64,000 nt of DNA from Quercus robur. Taxonomy: Eukaryota; Streptophyta; Magnoliopsida; Fagales; Fagaceae. Location of the stretch: NCBI RefSeq assembly GCF_932294415.1, contig NC_065536.1, positions 54,656,354 through 54,720,353 on the forward strand, in the 5' to 3' direction. Position 1 is the stretch's first letter; each line of letters opens with the position of its first letter. The notes beneath the pieces were generated by a model that was not told the origin of the DNA, ran no database searches, and was given only the letters and a program-made list of their open reading frames with translations. A program made the position numbers and the translations under genes. This document shows, one piece after another, positions 1 to 11,732 of the stretch.

Positions 1-144
1 GGCTAGGACTTTAGGGTGGTTGAGATAAGGCAACTGGGTCAGCAGGGTTTGTTGAAGTTGTGGAGGGAGTCGTGGATGGGAATTGGGGTTGAGTTGGGAT
101 AGGACATAGGAGAGAATTGGCAAGTCTTTGGGGTTTTGATCCAT
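1..144 (-). CDS. PIRL-type plant intracellular Ras-group-related LRR protein, N-terminus (runs off left edge)
   Basis: Forty-eight codons are open on the minus strand from the ATG at 144 to the window edge. The protein starts MDQNPKDLPILSYVLSQLNP and continues with QQTLLTQLPYLNHPKVLA. PIRL proteins (plant relatives of Ras-binding SHOC2-type LRR proteins) characteristically begin with MDxNPKxxPILSYV and then have a stretch about neighbouring 'LPHLxHPKVL' residues before the LRR block; this is recognised from memory of the family. The LRR domain itself would lie left of the window. A longer minus-strand ORF in another frame (39-272) overlaps it but matches nothing; the family match decides the frame. 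The sequence upstream (145-240) is pyrimidine-rich on the coding strand, as expected for a 5' leader. The subfamily member cannot be assigned. Confidence 0.72.
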   Translation of the reverse strand, partial: MDQNPKDLPILSYVLSQLNPNSHPRLPPQLQQTLLTQLPYLNHPKVLA

Positions 145-774
145 AAAGCAATGAGAAAGTCTAAGAAGAGTGGACTACAGATAGAGAAGATGGTGATGGT
201 GATGAGCATGAGAATGAGAGAGGAGGAGCGTTTGAGGAGAGAAATATAGTTGGTAGAGAACGTAGAACACACTAGACTTTGATACTGTGGGCTGAGAAAA
301 ACTGTGTATTGGATGCTGTTTCAGTTTGATTGGAGTGAAAAAAACGCAAATGCAAGATTAGAAGTTGGCACTATGATTTGGAGTATTATAAGTGGATAAA
401 TAAAGAAAAGCCAATTTGACCGAACAGATTTCATTCATGTAAAGGTCAAAAAACATAATATGTGGTATTATTCATTATCGTCGTATGGTATGGGGTCAAT
501 AAACCTACACTAGAAACACTCTTTTTTCATTCAAGAAAAAAAAAAAAAAAAAAATCCCAGATATATATTGTTGACTAATGATCAATTTTAATTGAGTACT
601 CATCTCTTTTAATATTTCTGTTTTATTGGGATATATATCTTATTGCCTAACCATTTGGTTTTGATAAGATACTCTCCAAAACTTATGTTGATTGCTTATT
701 TGAAAAGTATTGTAGGAAATGAGGGGGAAATTTTTCGCATGAGGAGACTCGCCAAAATAAGCTCTAAAAACCCA

Positions 775-812
<38 letters not shown>

Positions 813-2050
813 TGGGTTTTAGCTTGCCAAACTAACTAGTTAGATTAAGGAATAAAATTCTGTTTTCCCCCACTCTTAATCTTCTATTTCATGCTCCACA
901 AATGCAAATTCTATGTCTCACTTGTTGTATTACACTTTATATTTTATTAATCAAAACATATTACACTTACTCTTTTTCCCTTATAAAGTAACCAAAATTT
1001 AAAAAGGGAAAAAAAATTCTCACACGTGACATCTCGCTAATAAACCATAAAGTAAAACACTAAAAATTAAATAAACTTCAACAAAGCAAAAACACAATAT
1101 CAAAATATAACACTATATTCAAATTATGAAATAAAAAATCATTTGTCCTACTCCTAGTATTTGATTATATGATTCATTAATCGCAGCATGTCACGACTCA
1201 CGTATACTTTTTTTTTATATAAAGTAACTAAAATAAAATCTAAAACTCTGTTTTGCAACCACAATTTCTCATAGAATTTTTCACAAGCTTCCATTTTAAA
1301 TTCAAAACATCTTTTCTAACAGCTTATACATGTGATACACCCTATGAATAGTTAGATATCATGTCAATGAGTTAAATCAATATATAACTTACAATATTTT
1401 TTTTTAAAAGCAAATCTTATCAACTTTAAAATCACATCTTAATCATCTATATCTACGTGGAAATTGATATATGACCAACTGATCTGGTCTGATTTCCCAT
1501 TATCTTCAAGAATCTTCTGGGGCCAAAAACCCATTAAAATAAGTCAATGGGAAAGAGACCTTCATCCAACAGGGATTAAAAAATATATTCGAACAATCTC
1601 GGGCCACTGCTTACGGCCTTCTGTAGTATGGCGACGTTGCTACCTACTCTCTACTCTCTAGAGCTTGCCACAACCATCCACTAGAAAAGCTCGTATTATA
1701 CGTCCAATTCAGTACATGTGGCTATTACTGGGACGGGTTAAGGGAATAAACTAAAGCAAGAACAATGAAAGGTTCAATTTCAGTAATGATACAAAAGTTG
1801 AAGTAAACAAGTGTGACTAATAAATAATCCATTTTCAATGGCCTCATTCAAAAGCAAATAACTCAGGTACAAGATTCATTAATTTCTGAGAAGAGGTAAC
1901 ATAAACGAAAACTCCAAGACTAGAAAAGACTCAAGAATGCTACTCTTGTACAGCCCCTTCTCCCACAAAGAGGAAGAGAACCAAAAGCTATAAGAAAACT
2001 ATATAAAATCAAGGGAAACTACTATGATTAAGAAAATATGTCAACTACAA
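145..2050. other. Intergenic, AT-rich, no gene seen
   Basis: This lies between the start of the PIRL gene and the 3' end of MAK16. It holds homopolymer runs (A at 540-554, T at 781-811) and many short stops in all frames. A 65-codon plus-strand ORF at 1464-1661 resembles no family I know and has no splice or promoter context. The left 100-300 bases should contain the PIRL promoter and leader, but no clear TATA box stands out. Confidence 0.6.
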
Positions 2051-5000
2051 TCATGAGATATCTATCAAAATTTCGTCTCCTTTAGTGACTTTCTTTCTTT
2101 GCCCACTGAGATTTGAAACATACTCTACACCCACAAAAATTTCATCAGTGTGGTTCACACACTATGAGAGGGAGGATGCATGCATCCAATGCATAAGATA
2201 CCTTCTCTTACATCTGACCCCATAAAAAGGATACTTTACAAGTGAAGCAATATGCTACAAGCACTCAGTGCAAAAGATAGCCTTTTCTCTTTCATCAACA
2301 TCTCCATGCTCAAACTGACAAATAAAAGAACAGATTTGAATTGTCTAGGATCTTGATTGGATGTAGCTACTGACAATTTACAGAAGTAGGAAGCAAGCAA
2401 CTGCAAATTATTTGTATCTAAAGTGTCCATCTCCAGAAACAAGTTAAATCTATGAGAATTCATTCTCAAGAAATTTGAAGAAAATTGCAAATAAGAATTG
2501 CCTAAAAATTATGCGAGTGAATTTATTAGTTTACATAATCATCAAGAAAATGTGGTAAGATACCATTATCTTACTTCACTGTATCCACTTTTGATCTATT
2601 ACTTTCTTATTATAATATCCATTTTTGATCTATTACTTTATTTTTATAAGGGGACACCGGACACCACCAAAGTACACAAAGAATTTAATAGTTCACAGTA
2701 GGAAAGAGTTTGGCTCCATAATAGTTCACATTAGGAAAGCGTTACCAATTGAGAATGATATTTGCAATTATCGTGTGCAATGCACATGACTCACTTAACC
2801 TAACCAGCCAAGTGAGTCACGTACATTGCACATAACAAGGCATGTGTCATCTTTCTATTGGTGGCTGGAGCCCAATAGAAAGATGTGGTAAGATAACATA
2901 TCATCAAGAAAATGTGGTAAGATAACATAACTTCACTGTATACAAAGTAATGCTAGAACTGATTTAACTTTGTTCGTCTATGTCCTACATCAGGTTTCCC
3001 CACCAAAATCAACTAAAAATATTTCAGTTTTTTACACATAAAAAATAAAAAATAAAAAAAATAAAAAAAAAAGGGTCTATGTTCTTTATGAATTTAGAAT
3101 CAACCGAAGCATAAGAACAGTCTTTGTATGAATGGAAGGTACTATACATATCACTAACAATGTAAGAAACCTGTAAACAAACCAAAATGTCATTGACCAT
3201 TACCTCAACAAGCACCCTTGCTCTCTTCTTCAATTTGGCATCAGGTTCATCTTTCGCAAGCTTTCTTGAAGCTGGGGCAGTTTCCTTCCCCACTCTCTTA
3301 CCAGCAAATGGCTCAACGTCTTCATCATCTCCAACCATTTCAACTGCATCATGAAACTCATTTTCTTATTCCATTTAAGAAACACATCTGAGAATCTGGT
3401 CACGTACTCTTGTCCCATTATTTTATAAAGCAAAGCCCCACAATTTATAATTTAATTCCATTATTCAATATGCATGTAAACTAAAAATGAACTACTTGGG
3501 ATCTGCTTGTTGTAGTTTATTTTGTTTTTCAGCTAGGGCAGCTTTTTTAAGCTTCAGTTTTTTCTAGGTACAGTTGCACTTGTTCACAGCTTAGTTTTTA
3601 AATTTTAAAACAAGATATGATAATGAAAATAAGCTCATCCAAATATACTCTTACTTGATGCAAGTAAATATATGAACTAGATGTGCACGCAAAGCCAGGC
3701 ATAAGATCAACAAAAATTTATAATCAACTTTAAAAGAAAATGCTTGACACAGAGTAATCTAGTGACTGCTATACCATTGCCATCGTCCATCTGAGACCAA
3801 GCGATAGCAAGACCACCAAAATCTTCTATATCATCTTCTAGTTCAAGTTCTTCATAACCCTCAACATATTCTATCTCAGGCTCCTGCTTATTACAAGAAC
3901 AGATACAAGGGTATTTAATTATCCTAAAAGTAGAACCCTCAGTAAACATAAAAACAAATAATCCATATTTAAAACAATAATACCAGGAAGTTCATACCAG
4001 CTCTTCTTCATCTTCACTAGCAGCCTGCCCCTCTTCTATATCAAGAACTTTATTGTATTCTTTAACAGGATAGTTGTATATGTCACCATAAACTCCTTTC
4101 TGAAGACGTTCTAACAATTCTTTTTCAATGCTCTGCAGAAAATCTATAAAGGCTTAATGAGAGCTGTAGAGACAACATATAGTCGATGTACACCAGTAGC
4201 ATAAGGCTCATGTATAATAACCTTATCCAGTGCTGCTGCCCTTTCAGCCTTTTCCTCTCTTCTAGCTTCTCTTTTTTTCTCCTTCCTTGGTGTTGTCATT
4301 ATCTTCTCCCTGTTAGGCAACAGAAACAATTTCCATCATAACAAAGCACGCCAATGTGTGAGGACACCATTTAACATATTAGGGTTAAAGCTGATGAGCT
4401 CTAGCACAATTGGCACTCCCTTTTCCCGTGATAATGGGTTAGAGGGTGAGGTCATGAGATCAATACCTAGTTTACCAATTATAGAAAAAACAGGTTACAA
4501 CTAGACCCCTTTCAGCATCACCACACAATGTCTGAGTTGTCAATTCTGTGCATAACACCAACAAAGTTTTCACATTTTCTTCTTTCTTTTTTTGCTTTTA
4601 AACTAAATATCTTTCTTTTTTTGATAAGTACTTTTAAAAGGTAGCTTTTTGCTTAAATTATCTACTGTTTGTGGGTCCAATGCTACTTTTTTACTCAACT
4701 TTATTTCAAATAATTTAACTTTCAACTTTTTGAAAATAAGTTAGCTTTTACCTTTTTGTCTCACATTATGCAAATAAGCTATAAAAAATAAGCAATTCGC
4801 AAACAAACATTTAAATATCTCACAATGAATAAAAGATTTTCTCATTTAAAACATCCAACCCTCACTTCAATGAATTCCAGTCCGGAGCAAATTAAAGTAT
4901 GGAACACCTACAATGCATTACCGACCCAATATCTAGATCTTTGCTGATCTAATTGATTTGTCCCATAAGCAAACCTAATTTTTCTGCTTATTAATTACCA

Positions 5001-6652
5001 TTTTCTCATTACATACAAGGGATCTTATAGTGCATCTACCTTCATTTATCAAATGAATTATACTAATATTTTTTATGAAAGAAAAAATTGATTTATTGAA
5101 ACCTGTAGAAATATCTGAATAAGGCTATGGTTTACTGTATGCTTGCAGTTGAGAAGTATGGAAAATATAGCTTTAAGATAACAACAAACATCTCCAAAAA
5201 ATTCTTACGGGGAGAGGAAATGCATTTGAGCCAAAGTTCATTGGGAAAAAAAATTGTTATTTAGGATATGATAGTGAGACGCAAACATTTGAAGATCTGC
5301 ATTACTCCAAGCCTTAAAATTTGGCCCATGTCAACTTAAAGGTTTACATATGTGTGTGTGTGTGTGTGTGTAACATCTTTTCTTGAAAACACAACTAGTA
5401 ATGGTTCATTATAACTTCAATTATTTTCCCAGAGAAACCAAGTGAAGTACCCAAGACAATCTTGTGGCACATTACAAAACAATATTGTCACATGAGTAAA
5501 CATTTCTGGTAGTGAATTGAAATCAATTGCAAGCATGAGAAAAAGTGAACCTTGTTTTCAAAGCAAGCTTCCTCATGCGTATCCGCATTTGAGTCATCTT
5601 GGTCAACCGTTGCTTTGTTTTGTGCACAAGAGTCTTTGGCCAATACATCTGTCAACCCAAAAAGGTTAGATCAAATTAGCCTCTTCCAGAACTGATACTC
5701 AAAATCACATTAACTATTCCAAATTTTCAAAAGCAATCTAACATTCAATACCAGATGTTTGTCTACAATCTCAAGTGCCTTCTCATAATTTCTGGGCAAC
5801 TTAACTCTCTCCCACAATTTGTTTGGCATATGAGCTCTCTCTATGGATTTCATATAAAGATAGAACACTCCTGCAGCATACCAACACCACCACATAAAAA
5901 TACCACACAAGACGTTTGTTAATACACACACACTAATCAATGTGCAAAAGCAAATCAGTCCACAGACCACCTACACATATAAACAACCCCGAATCCACTA
6001 AGATCAACTAAAAAGGCCACATATAGCATACATTTCCATACTCTTCAGTTTATACAAAAAGAAAGAATAAGGCTCAATTCAACAAATCCAAATAATCTTA
6101 TTGAATTCAATTGGGTGTGAATTTCTGTTTTCTCAATTTTCATGACAAACACAACTCAACAGGTTGTTTCTCCTAAAAAAACCAAACAAACAATATACAA
6201 TATTATAATGATTCAAATGCCTATATGTAAAAATCACCAGATTCACCACCCAAAAAATAAAAAAGACCCAAATGACAGAACAAGCAGGAGGATAAGAAAA
6301 TAGTGAAAAAATACCATCATGGTCACGAATGGTGGCATAGCGACTATTAGCAAGCGGGCACGAGCTCCGGTTACAAATCCCGGTCACATTATAGGGATTT
6401 CTACAGAAATTTCCAGTGGCAATTCTACCAAAAAAAAAAAACATACAAAAACCCAACCAAGTTTCAAAACCCACTGCAATACTAGCCAGCCACCATAAAC
6501 AAATGGATAAAAAACAAAATTGATAAACTTTATAAGGAAGCCAAATAAGCAATGGCTTTTCAAAGCTTAAGAAAGAAAAAGAAGACTTACTTGGACATGA
6601 AACTGCAATGGTTGTGCCTGATAACCTGCCATATGACCTCGTCGTGCTGCAT
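2051..6652 (-). CDS. MAK16: MAK16 ribosome-biogenesis protein, nine exons
   Basis: Mak16 is a conserved nuclear/nucleolar factor for 60S ribosomal subunit assembly. Exons read on the minus strand are 6591-6652, 6315-6424, 5752-5870, 5551-5648, 4222-4309, 3998-4132, 3775-3883, 3204-3343 and (tentative) 2051-2122. All junctions are GT..AG and phases agree. The product is about 310 residues, the usual family size. Diagnostic pieces are [11 protein letters not shown] at the start, the Cys-rich stretch [19 protein letters not shown] (exon 2), [20 protein letters not shown] (exon 3), [20 protein letters not shown] (exon 4), the basic segment [19 protein letters not shown] (exon 5), [17 protein letters not shown] (exon 6) and the acidic [14 protein letters not shown] region (exon 7). 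The last exon, reading [12 protein letters not shown] and ending at TGA 2051-2053, is weakly conserved and chosen mainly for splice and phase fit. The intron before it is about 1.1 kb and holds hairpins. Confidence 0.93.
2773..2885. repeat. Two adjacent hairpins inside the last MAK16 intron
   Basis: The first inverted repeat pairs 2773-2796 with 2810-2833 (24 nt, two mismatches, 13-nt loop). The second pairs 2848-2861 with 2872-2885 (14 nt, perfect, 10-nt loop). Around them the phrase catcaagaaaatgtggtaag recurs at about 2537 and 2902, so a small foldback element inserted or duplicated here is likely. No coding content. Confidence 0.6.
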
Positions 6653-6817
6653 CTTTAACCAAAATTTTCAGTTTCTATTAGGGTTTTAGTCCTTTTAGCG
6701 CTTAGGATAAATATGAAAAAAAAAAAGAGAGGTATGGGGTTTAGGGCTTTAGGATTCAGGGGTTGTTCTTGTTAGATAAAAGTCATAAAACACTACAAAC
6801 TACAAAGGCTATATCGA

Positions 6818-7188
6818 TAAGGGGAAGGGGGTAATTAGCACTTTCCCTTATATGGATGTTTTAAAAATTGTAATAGAGAAGAGGGGAAATGATTAAAATA
6901 AACAATTTTACTTTTATTTGAATATGAACTTGAAACATTGGTCTATTATTAATTTAAAAATACTAGTAAATTAGAAAATTTATCTAGACAATAATTTATC
7001 TACTCTACTTTTTTCCTCCAAATCTCTCCAATTTGGGGAATTAAAAATGAGGGGTTAAAAGTGGTTGAAACCCCTCCAAACTCCTCCCATTCTTTCTTAA
7101 AAAACCTCCAAACAAGGTAATCGAATTACTCTCTCTCCCTCTACACTACTATCCCTCCTTTTTTAAACTTCCAAACATGCTATAAGTC
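6818..7188. mobile_element. Internally deleted Tourist-like MITE just upstream of MAK16
   Basis: The stretch matches both flanks of the 1.4-kb element at 34536-35955 without its middle. Its left half resembles about 34665-34800 (shared phrases taattagc, ggggaaatgattaaa, ttggtctattattaattt). Its right half resembles 35745-35948 (aatttatctactctact, aatctctccaattt, and the terminus aaacttccaaaca). The left terminus is lost or too diverged to place. It lies about 170 bp upstream of the MAK16 ATG, so it may overlap that promoter. Confidence 0.65.
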
Positions 7189-7199
7189 TATAAGACTTT

Positions 7200-9598
7200 C
7201 TCGCCCTAAACTTTTAGACTATTTACAATATTCCCAATTTTTTTTTTTTTTTTGGGAGAAACAATAACCCCAAACTATAATGTGATTTATAATTTATAAT
7301 CTCAAAAAATATAATAGTGTGATTGAATCTTAAAGGATCCAAAAATTATGTGTAATTATTATATTCTCACATTGATTGTAATTAAAAACTCAATTTTCAT
7401 GATACAAATTTCAAGAATTGAGGTGATAATCAATGCAAATTGATAATTTAAGAGGACATTATAAATTAGGTGAAATTTTAGAACGGAAAATAGTAATTTG
7501 TGGTAAATAGTAATATCGAAATTGTTGATTAGCAACTTTTTTAAAATGAGAATACAATAATTTAAACTTTATAATTTTCGAGTGTAACAAATTCAACCAT
7601 ATAGTTTTACAAGAAACAAGTTAAATCCTTAAGTTTAAAAAAAGTAACAAATCAAACCCTATAGTTTCAAAAGTAATAACTTACACTATGAGTTTCAAAA
7701 AGAAACAAATTAAACCTAAGCTCATTGTGTTGGAGGTTTAATTAGGGTTGTCCAACTATAACTGCACCTGATCAAACTACTCGACCCAAGCCATCTGATT
7801 GGAAAAATGCTTTATCCAAGTAGCACAATGGTTAATGTTGTTTATGTATCATGGAAATCCAATAGTCGCAAGTTGAGTGGCGATTCTATGTCACAGAGAT
7901 CCAATTCAACCAATTTGATTGAAAAGCTCCACCTCTCCTCCTTCTCCCCTCGTCACAAGCCATTTGTTTCCCTTTCTTATTGTCGACCTTTACAAAATTT
8001 TGTGAGATTTTTGCCAGATCTAGAGAGATCTTCTCCAAAATTTGTTCCGCAATAGTGGGTAATGGCAAATCCACCATGACACATTGACTCCACAGTGCAT
8101 AAGGCGATTTCAATTAATCCAACTAGATGAAATAAAAAACTATGGCAGTCGATTTCAATTAAAGTGGCAATCAACAACAATTCTTCCAATCTCCCACTAA
8201 ACATTGTCAAGTCAGGTGAGGGTTTAACACCAAAACCGATATTTTTGATTGGTAAACAGTTTTAAATTTAATTTTGACCCAAGGGTTTAATCTGTTACAT
8301 TTGAAGTTAGATGATTTAGTTTTTATTAATTTTAAATATCAATATTTAATTTGTTACTTTTGAAATCATAAGGCTTAATTTTGTTACACTCCTTAAACAA
8401 TTAAACTACAGAGTTTAAAATGTATTTATTTTTATTTTTACAACTTGGTAAAACAGGCCTTAACCCAATCCAACCCAATTGAAATTTAACAAGAAATTTG
8501 GACCATTGCTGGGTGGTCAACCACAAAACACAGTATGGGGATAAGTTTGTTTGGGCCTAGACTGTCAACTATGCAACCTTAGCAGCTAGCATTCGACCTC
8601 TTGGTTTGCTTAAAATCTGATGTATTTGTTTGTGATGACCCATGAAGGCAACTTTGTTAAACTAATAACTGGGGCACGCAGGGCAAGTACATGGACCACT
8701 GTCTAAAATCTATAAAACTAGACAAATATGGACCCCCAAATAGGCTGGGCCACATTTACAGATGGTTACCCATCCCACCGACATTTGTTTGGAGAATCTC
8801 TAACAGAAATATAGCATGCAGATTCTCAATTGAAAAAGTGAAAAGTTCTCTTACCCCTAAAAAGAAAAAAATCGGCACGCAGTGGCCACTGCAGCTTTGA
8901 GGTGCGGGACTTATGATATGCACTAGAGTTACTGGCCTACAGAAGTGAGAAAGTAATAAATCATAACAGAATCTTGTGAGGCTTCTCATTCTTCGTTACT
9001 CTTTTGTATCCTCTTTTTAGAGACAGAGTTTTGGCTTATTCTAGTGATTGATTCATGGTGATGGTGGTATTAGAAGCACTTACGTTTGATGTGCCCTCCC
9101 ATATCCATTGTCCCTCATCGATTGGTTAGGTGACATGGACCAATTCTTTGATCAAATAGGTTTATCAAATATCAAGAAGGTTAGGTTTGTCAACATGAAA
9201 CGGATAGATGGGAAGGGATTATTGGTACGGTATTGAAAACTTTCACCTTAGAAGGGACAAACCCGCCATAATACATTGGGAAAAAATGAAAGAAAAACTT
9301 AATTTGTTCTCAAATCCTATTAAGATAAATATTTGTCCAAATCCCATTAACGTCATTAACGTGACTTCCTAGATCAAAGAAACAACATGAGTAAGTGGGA
9401 TAGACCCACTACTGGCGATACGGCACAATTGGAAGAAGATGACATTAGTGTTCGCACAATTTCTAATCTAAAGTCCACCCCAATAACAATGAAATCCATA
9501 CAAAAGGTCATCCAAGAACTAAAAATTGCTAGTAATAATACATGACTAGACAAAATAATGGCTTCCGTCCAAAAATTATATAATAATCTCAAGTAGAA
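7200..9598. other. Intergenic, no gene seen
   Basis: AT-rich sequence with short runs such as 'aaaccctatagtttcaaaag' recurring around 7600-7720, typical of old dispersed repeats. Small ORFs on both strands (for example 7807-8055 plus and 7886-8113 minus) overlap each other and match no family. Nothing else is supported. Confidence 0.5.
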
Positions 9599-10115
9599 GT
9601 GTCCATGGGTCGGGTTTGTGCCCAACCAAACTCAACTTGACCACTTCAAGTGGGGGAGATTAAAACCCACTGTCGACCATAAAGGGACGTTGGATCGGAC
9701 TAATCATGCCCCATCGGGTGTTAAGGGAGTGTCAGTTGGAGTTGAGTTTGTAGTAAAGGACTAGGGAATACATTTTGTCGGATCTGGCCAAAATCTGGTT
9801 AGATTTTTTGAGATCTCGTTGGATTTGGACAAGATTTCCTTATATTGGCAGAGAGAATTAAATCTTATCAAATTTTGGTCAAAATCAACGACTTGTGATG
9901 GAAAACTCACCGAAAAATGGTGGAATATCAAATGGGTTGAGTCCATCGAGTTTTGAAATTGCTCACCAGTCACTCGAAATGACTTCATTGTATCTAGACA
10001 TTCTAGAACTGCTACCAACCGCCATGCTTATTGGAACTATCAAAGTCCAAGTCAATTGACAATGGGTTTGTTGGTTCCATTTGGTTCGATCGGTCTTAGA
10101 CACCCCTAATCTTGA
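9599..10115. mobile_element. Degenerate terminal-inverted-repeat element
   Basis: The left end reads gtgtccatgggtcgggtttg. The right end, reverse-complemented, reads gtgtctaagaccgatcgaac, so the termini are imperfect inverted repeats. Between them are gatctgg/gatctcg-rich phrases of the type common in dispersed plant repeats, and no ORF. The superfamily is not assigned. Confidence 0.35.
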
Positions 10116-10600
10116 GGGTAAAGCTTCACACATGAGAGACAATAATATTGAGGCACCAAAATGTTGTGTTAAATACAAGTAACAACAAATGTACACTTAA
10201 TACAGCCTAAACCATGTGTAGTAGACCTAATTTAGCTTGTTGGAGGGCCACTCTTTGATGAGGTGAAAATTCAGCAAAAGAACGAAAAAGCAAAGGGTGC
10301 ACATGATCTGAAAATTGAGTTTGATGCCTACTCTAATCAACCCTCCATGCTTGATGAAGTGGAACAGCTTGATATATGATGGTACTACCTATAATAGAAG
10401 ATAAGGTTGTATCATTTATTCCACCAAGTAATTTTTTCATTCCAAACGCAAGAATTCTTATCCACAACTCAAGACTCAAGAGTTGCTACAATTATCAAGT
10501 GCAAGAATTCTTATCAATCAACACTTCAAGACTCAGGTTGAATTTTCTCCAATTGGGAGAGTATGATGCAAGAAGCAAAACCAAAATTATTTAAAATTGA

Positions 10601-10757
10601 GAAATGATATGTCTACAACATTTTAATGGCAAGTTCTTACTAGTTGTTATTGTTGGGGTTAAAAAAATAATATCAATGGTAGGTTCAAATTTGAATTAAT
10701 AACAACTAATCATTTATGATTTATTGTGAAAATATTGTGGATGTAGCATTTCTCTTT
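10601..10757. mobile_element. Short MITE, copy 1
   Basis: About 157 bp with imperfect inverted termini: gaaatgatatgtctacaaca on the left, and agaaatgctacatccacaat as the reverse complement of the right end. The interior phrase gttactagttgtt/ttactagttgttattgttgg recurs in the copy at 30214-30373. No coding content. Confidence 0.6.
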
Positions 10758-11697
10758 AATTCTTTTGAGATACTAGGTTTTAAATTTATTTATTTATTTA
10801 TTAAAATTGACTTTTATTATGATTGAGGATCCATTAATGTAATCCCTAAATCCTAGTAAAAAGAGGCTTTTCAGAAATGGTTTGATCATTGCATTTAGAA
10901 TAACTATGTTTTTATATAGAATTTTTCTCACCTTGGTGGTGAAACCTAAGGTTTTCCTTTTATTTCTTGCTTTCCTTCACTACATTTTGCATTCAAGTTC
11001 AGCCTTTTTTGAGTCCCTTTAGTAGATGATTACAGGTGTTTTTGTCGCGGGATGAAATGTCAAACCTCTAGAAGTTAAATTTGTATTCAAGGAAGCAAAT
11101 AAATGTGCATACGCCTAACCTACCCTGGGAAGAGGACTTAGTCTGTCTTCCTGTCTGCTAGTTTCTTTGTATTCCTTAACTACCTCAAAAAGAAGAGGAA
11201 GAAGAATCCGTATTTTCTTTTTTTAATGAATATATCCCTATTTCGAACATTAGTCTGAAAAACAAGTGAATAACAAGCACACTAGGCTAACTGTACTGTA
11301 GATTTTGTATGCCTATCAGAACTCCATTCCTAATTGGCAGATTCTCCACGGCACCATGCTATGCTGTTACACCACATCCTTCCAAAACAATGAAGGCTGT
11401 GGCTTTTGCACCAAATATTCCCAATATATATATATTTTTAATACACATTTCGTTCGTTCCAACCATGTGTACTACTAGTCCAAGGGTCCCAATCTCTCTC
11501 TTATCTTAAACATCCTTTAGTTGCTTTCAGCAGCACTCACACGCTGTGTGACCCATTACTAGCCTATATAGTTCTTGCCCGCTCACAAAACAGCGACCTC
11601 ACATTACATATAATCTTGAACGCCGATTAGACATTGGTAGTCATCGTGGGATCCATGGCATTGCCAACCTTTCCATACAGGATTTCATTACAGCCTG

Positions 11698-11732
<35 letters not shown>

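Noticed and set aside
4382-4482. tRNA-derived SINE in a MAK16 intron (gagctctagcacaattggca)
   Set aside because: The A-box-like part is suggestive, but no B box can be found at the right distance; too degenerate to list.
6133-6552. 139-codon minus-strand ORF
   Set aside because: It is MAK16 exon 2 plus read-through of both neighbouring introns.
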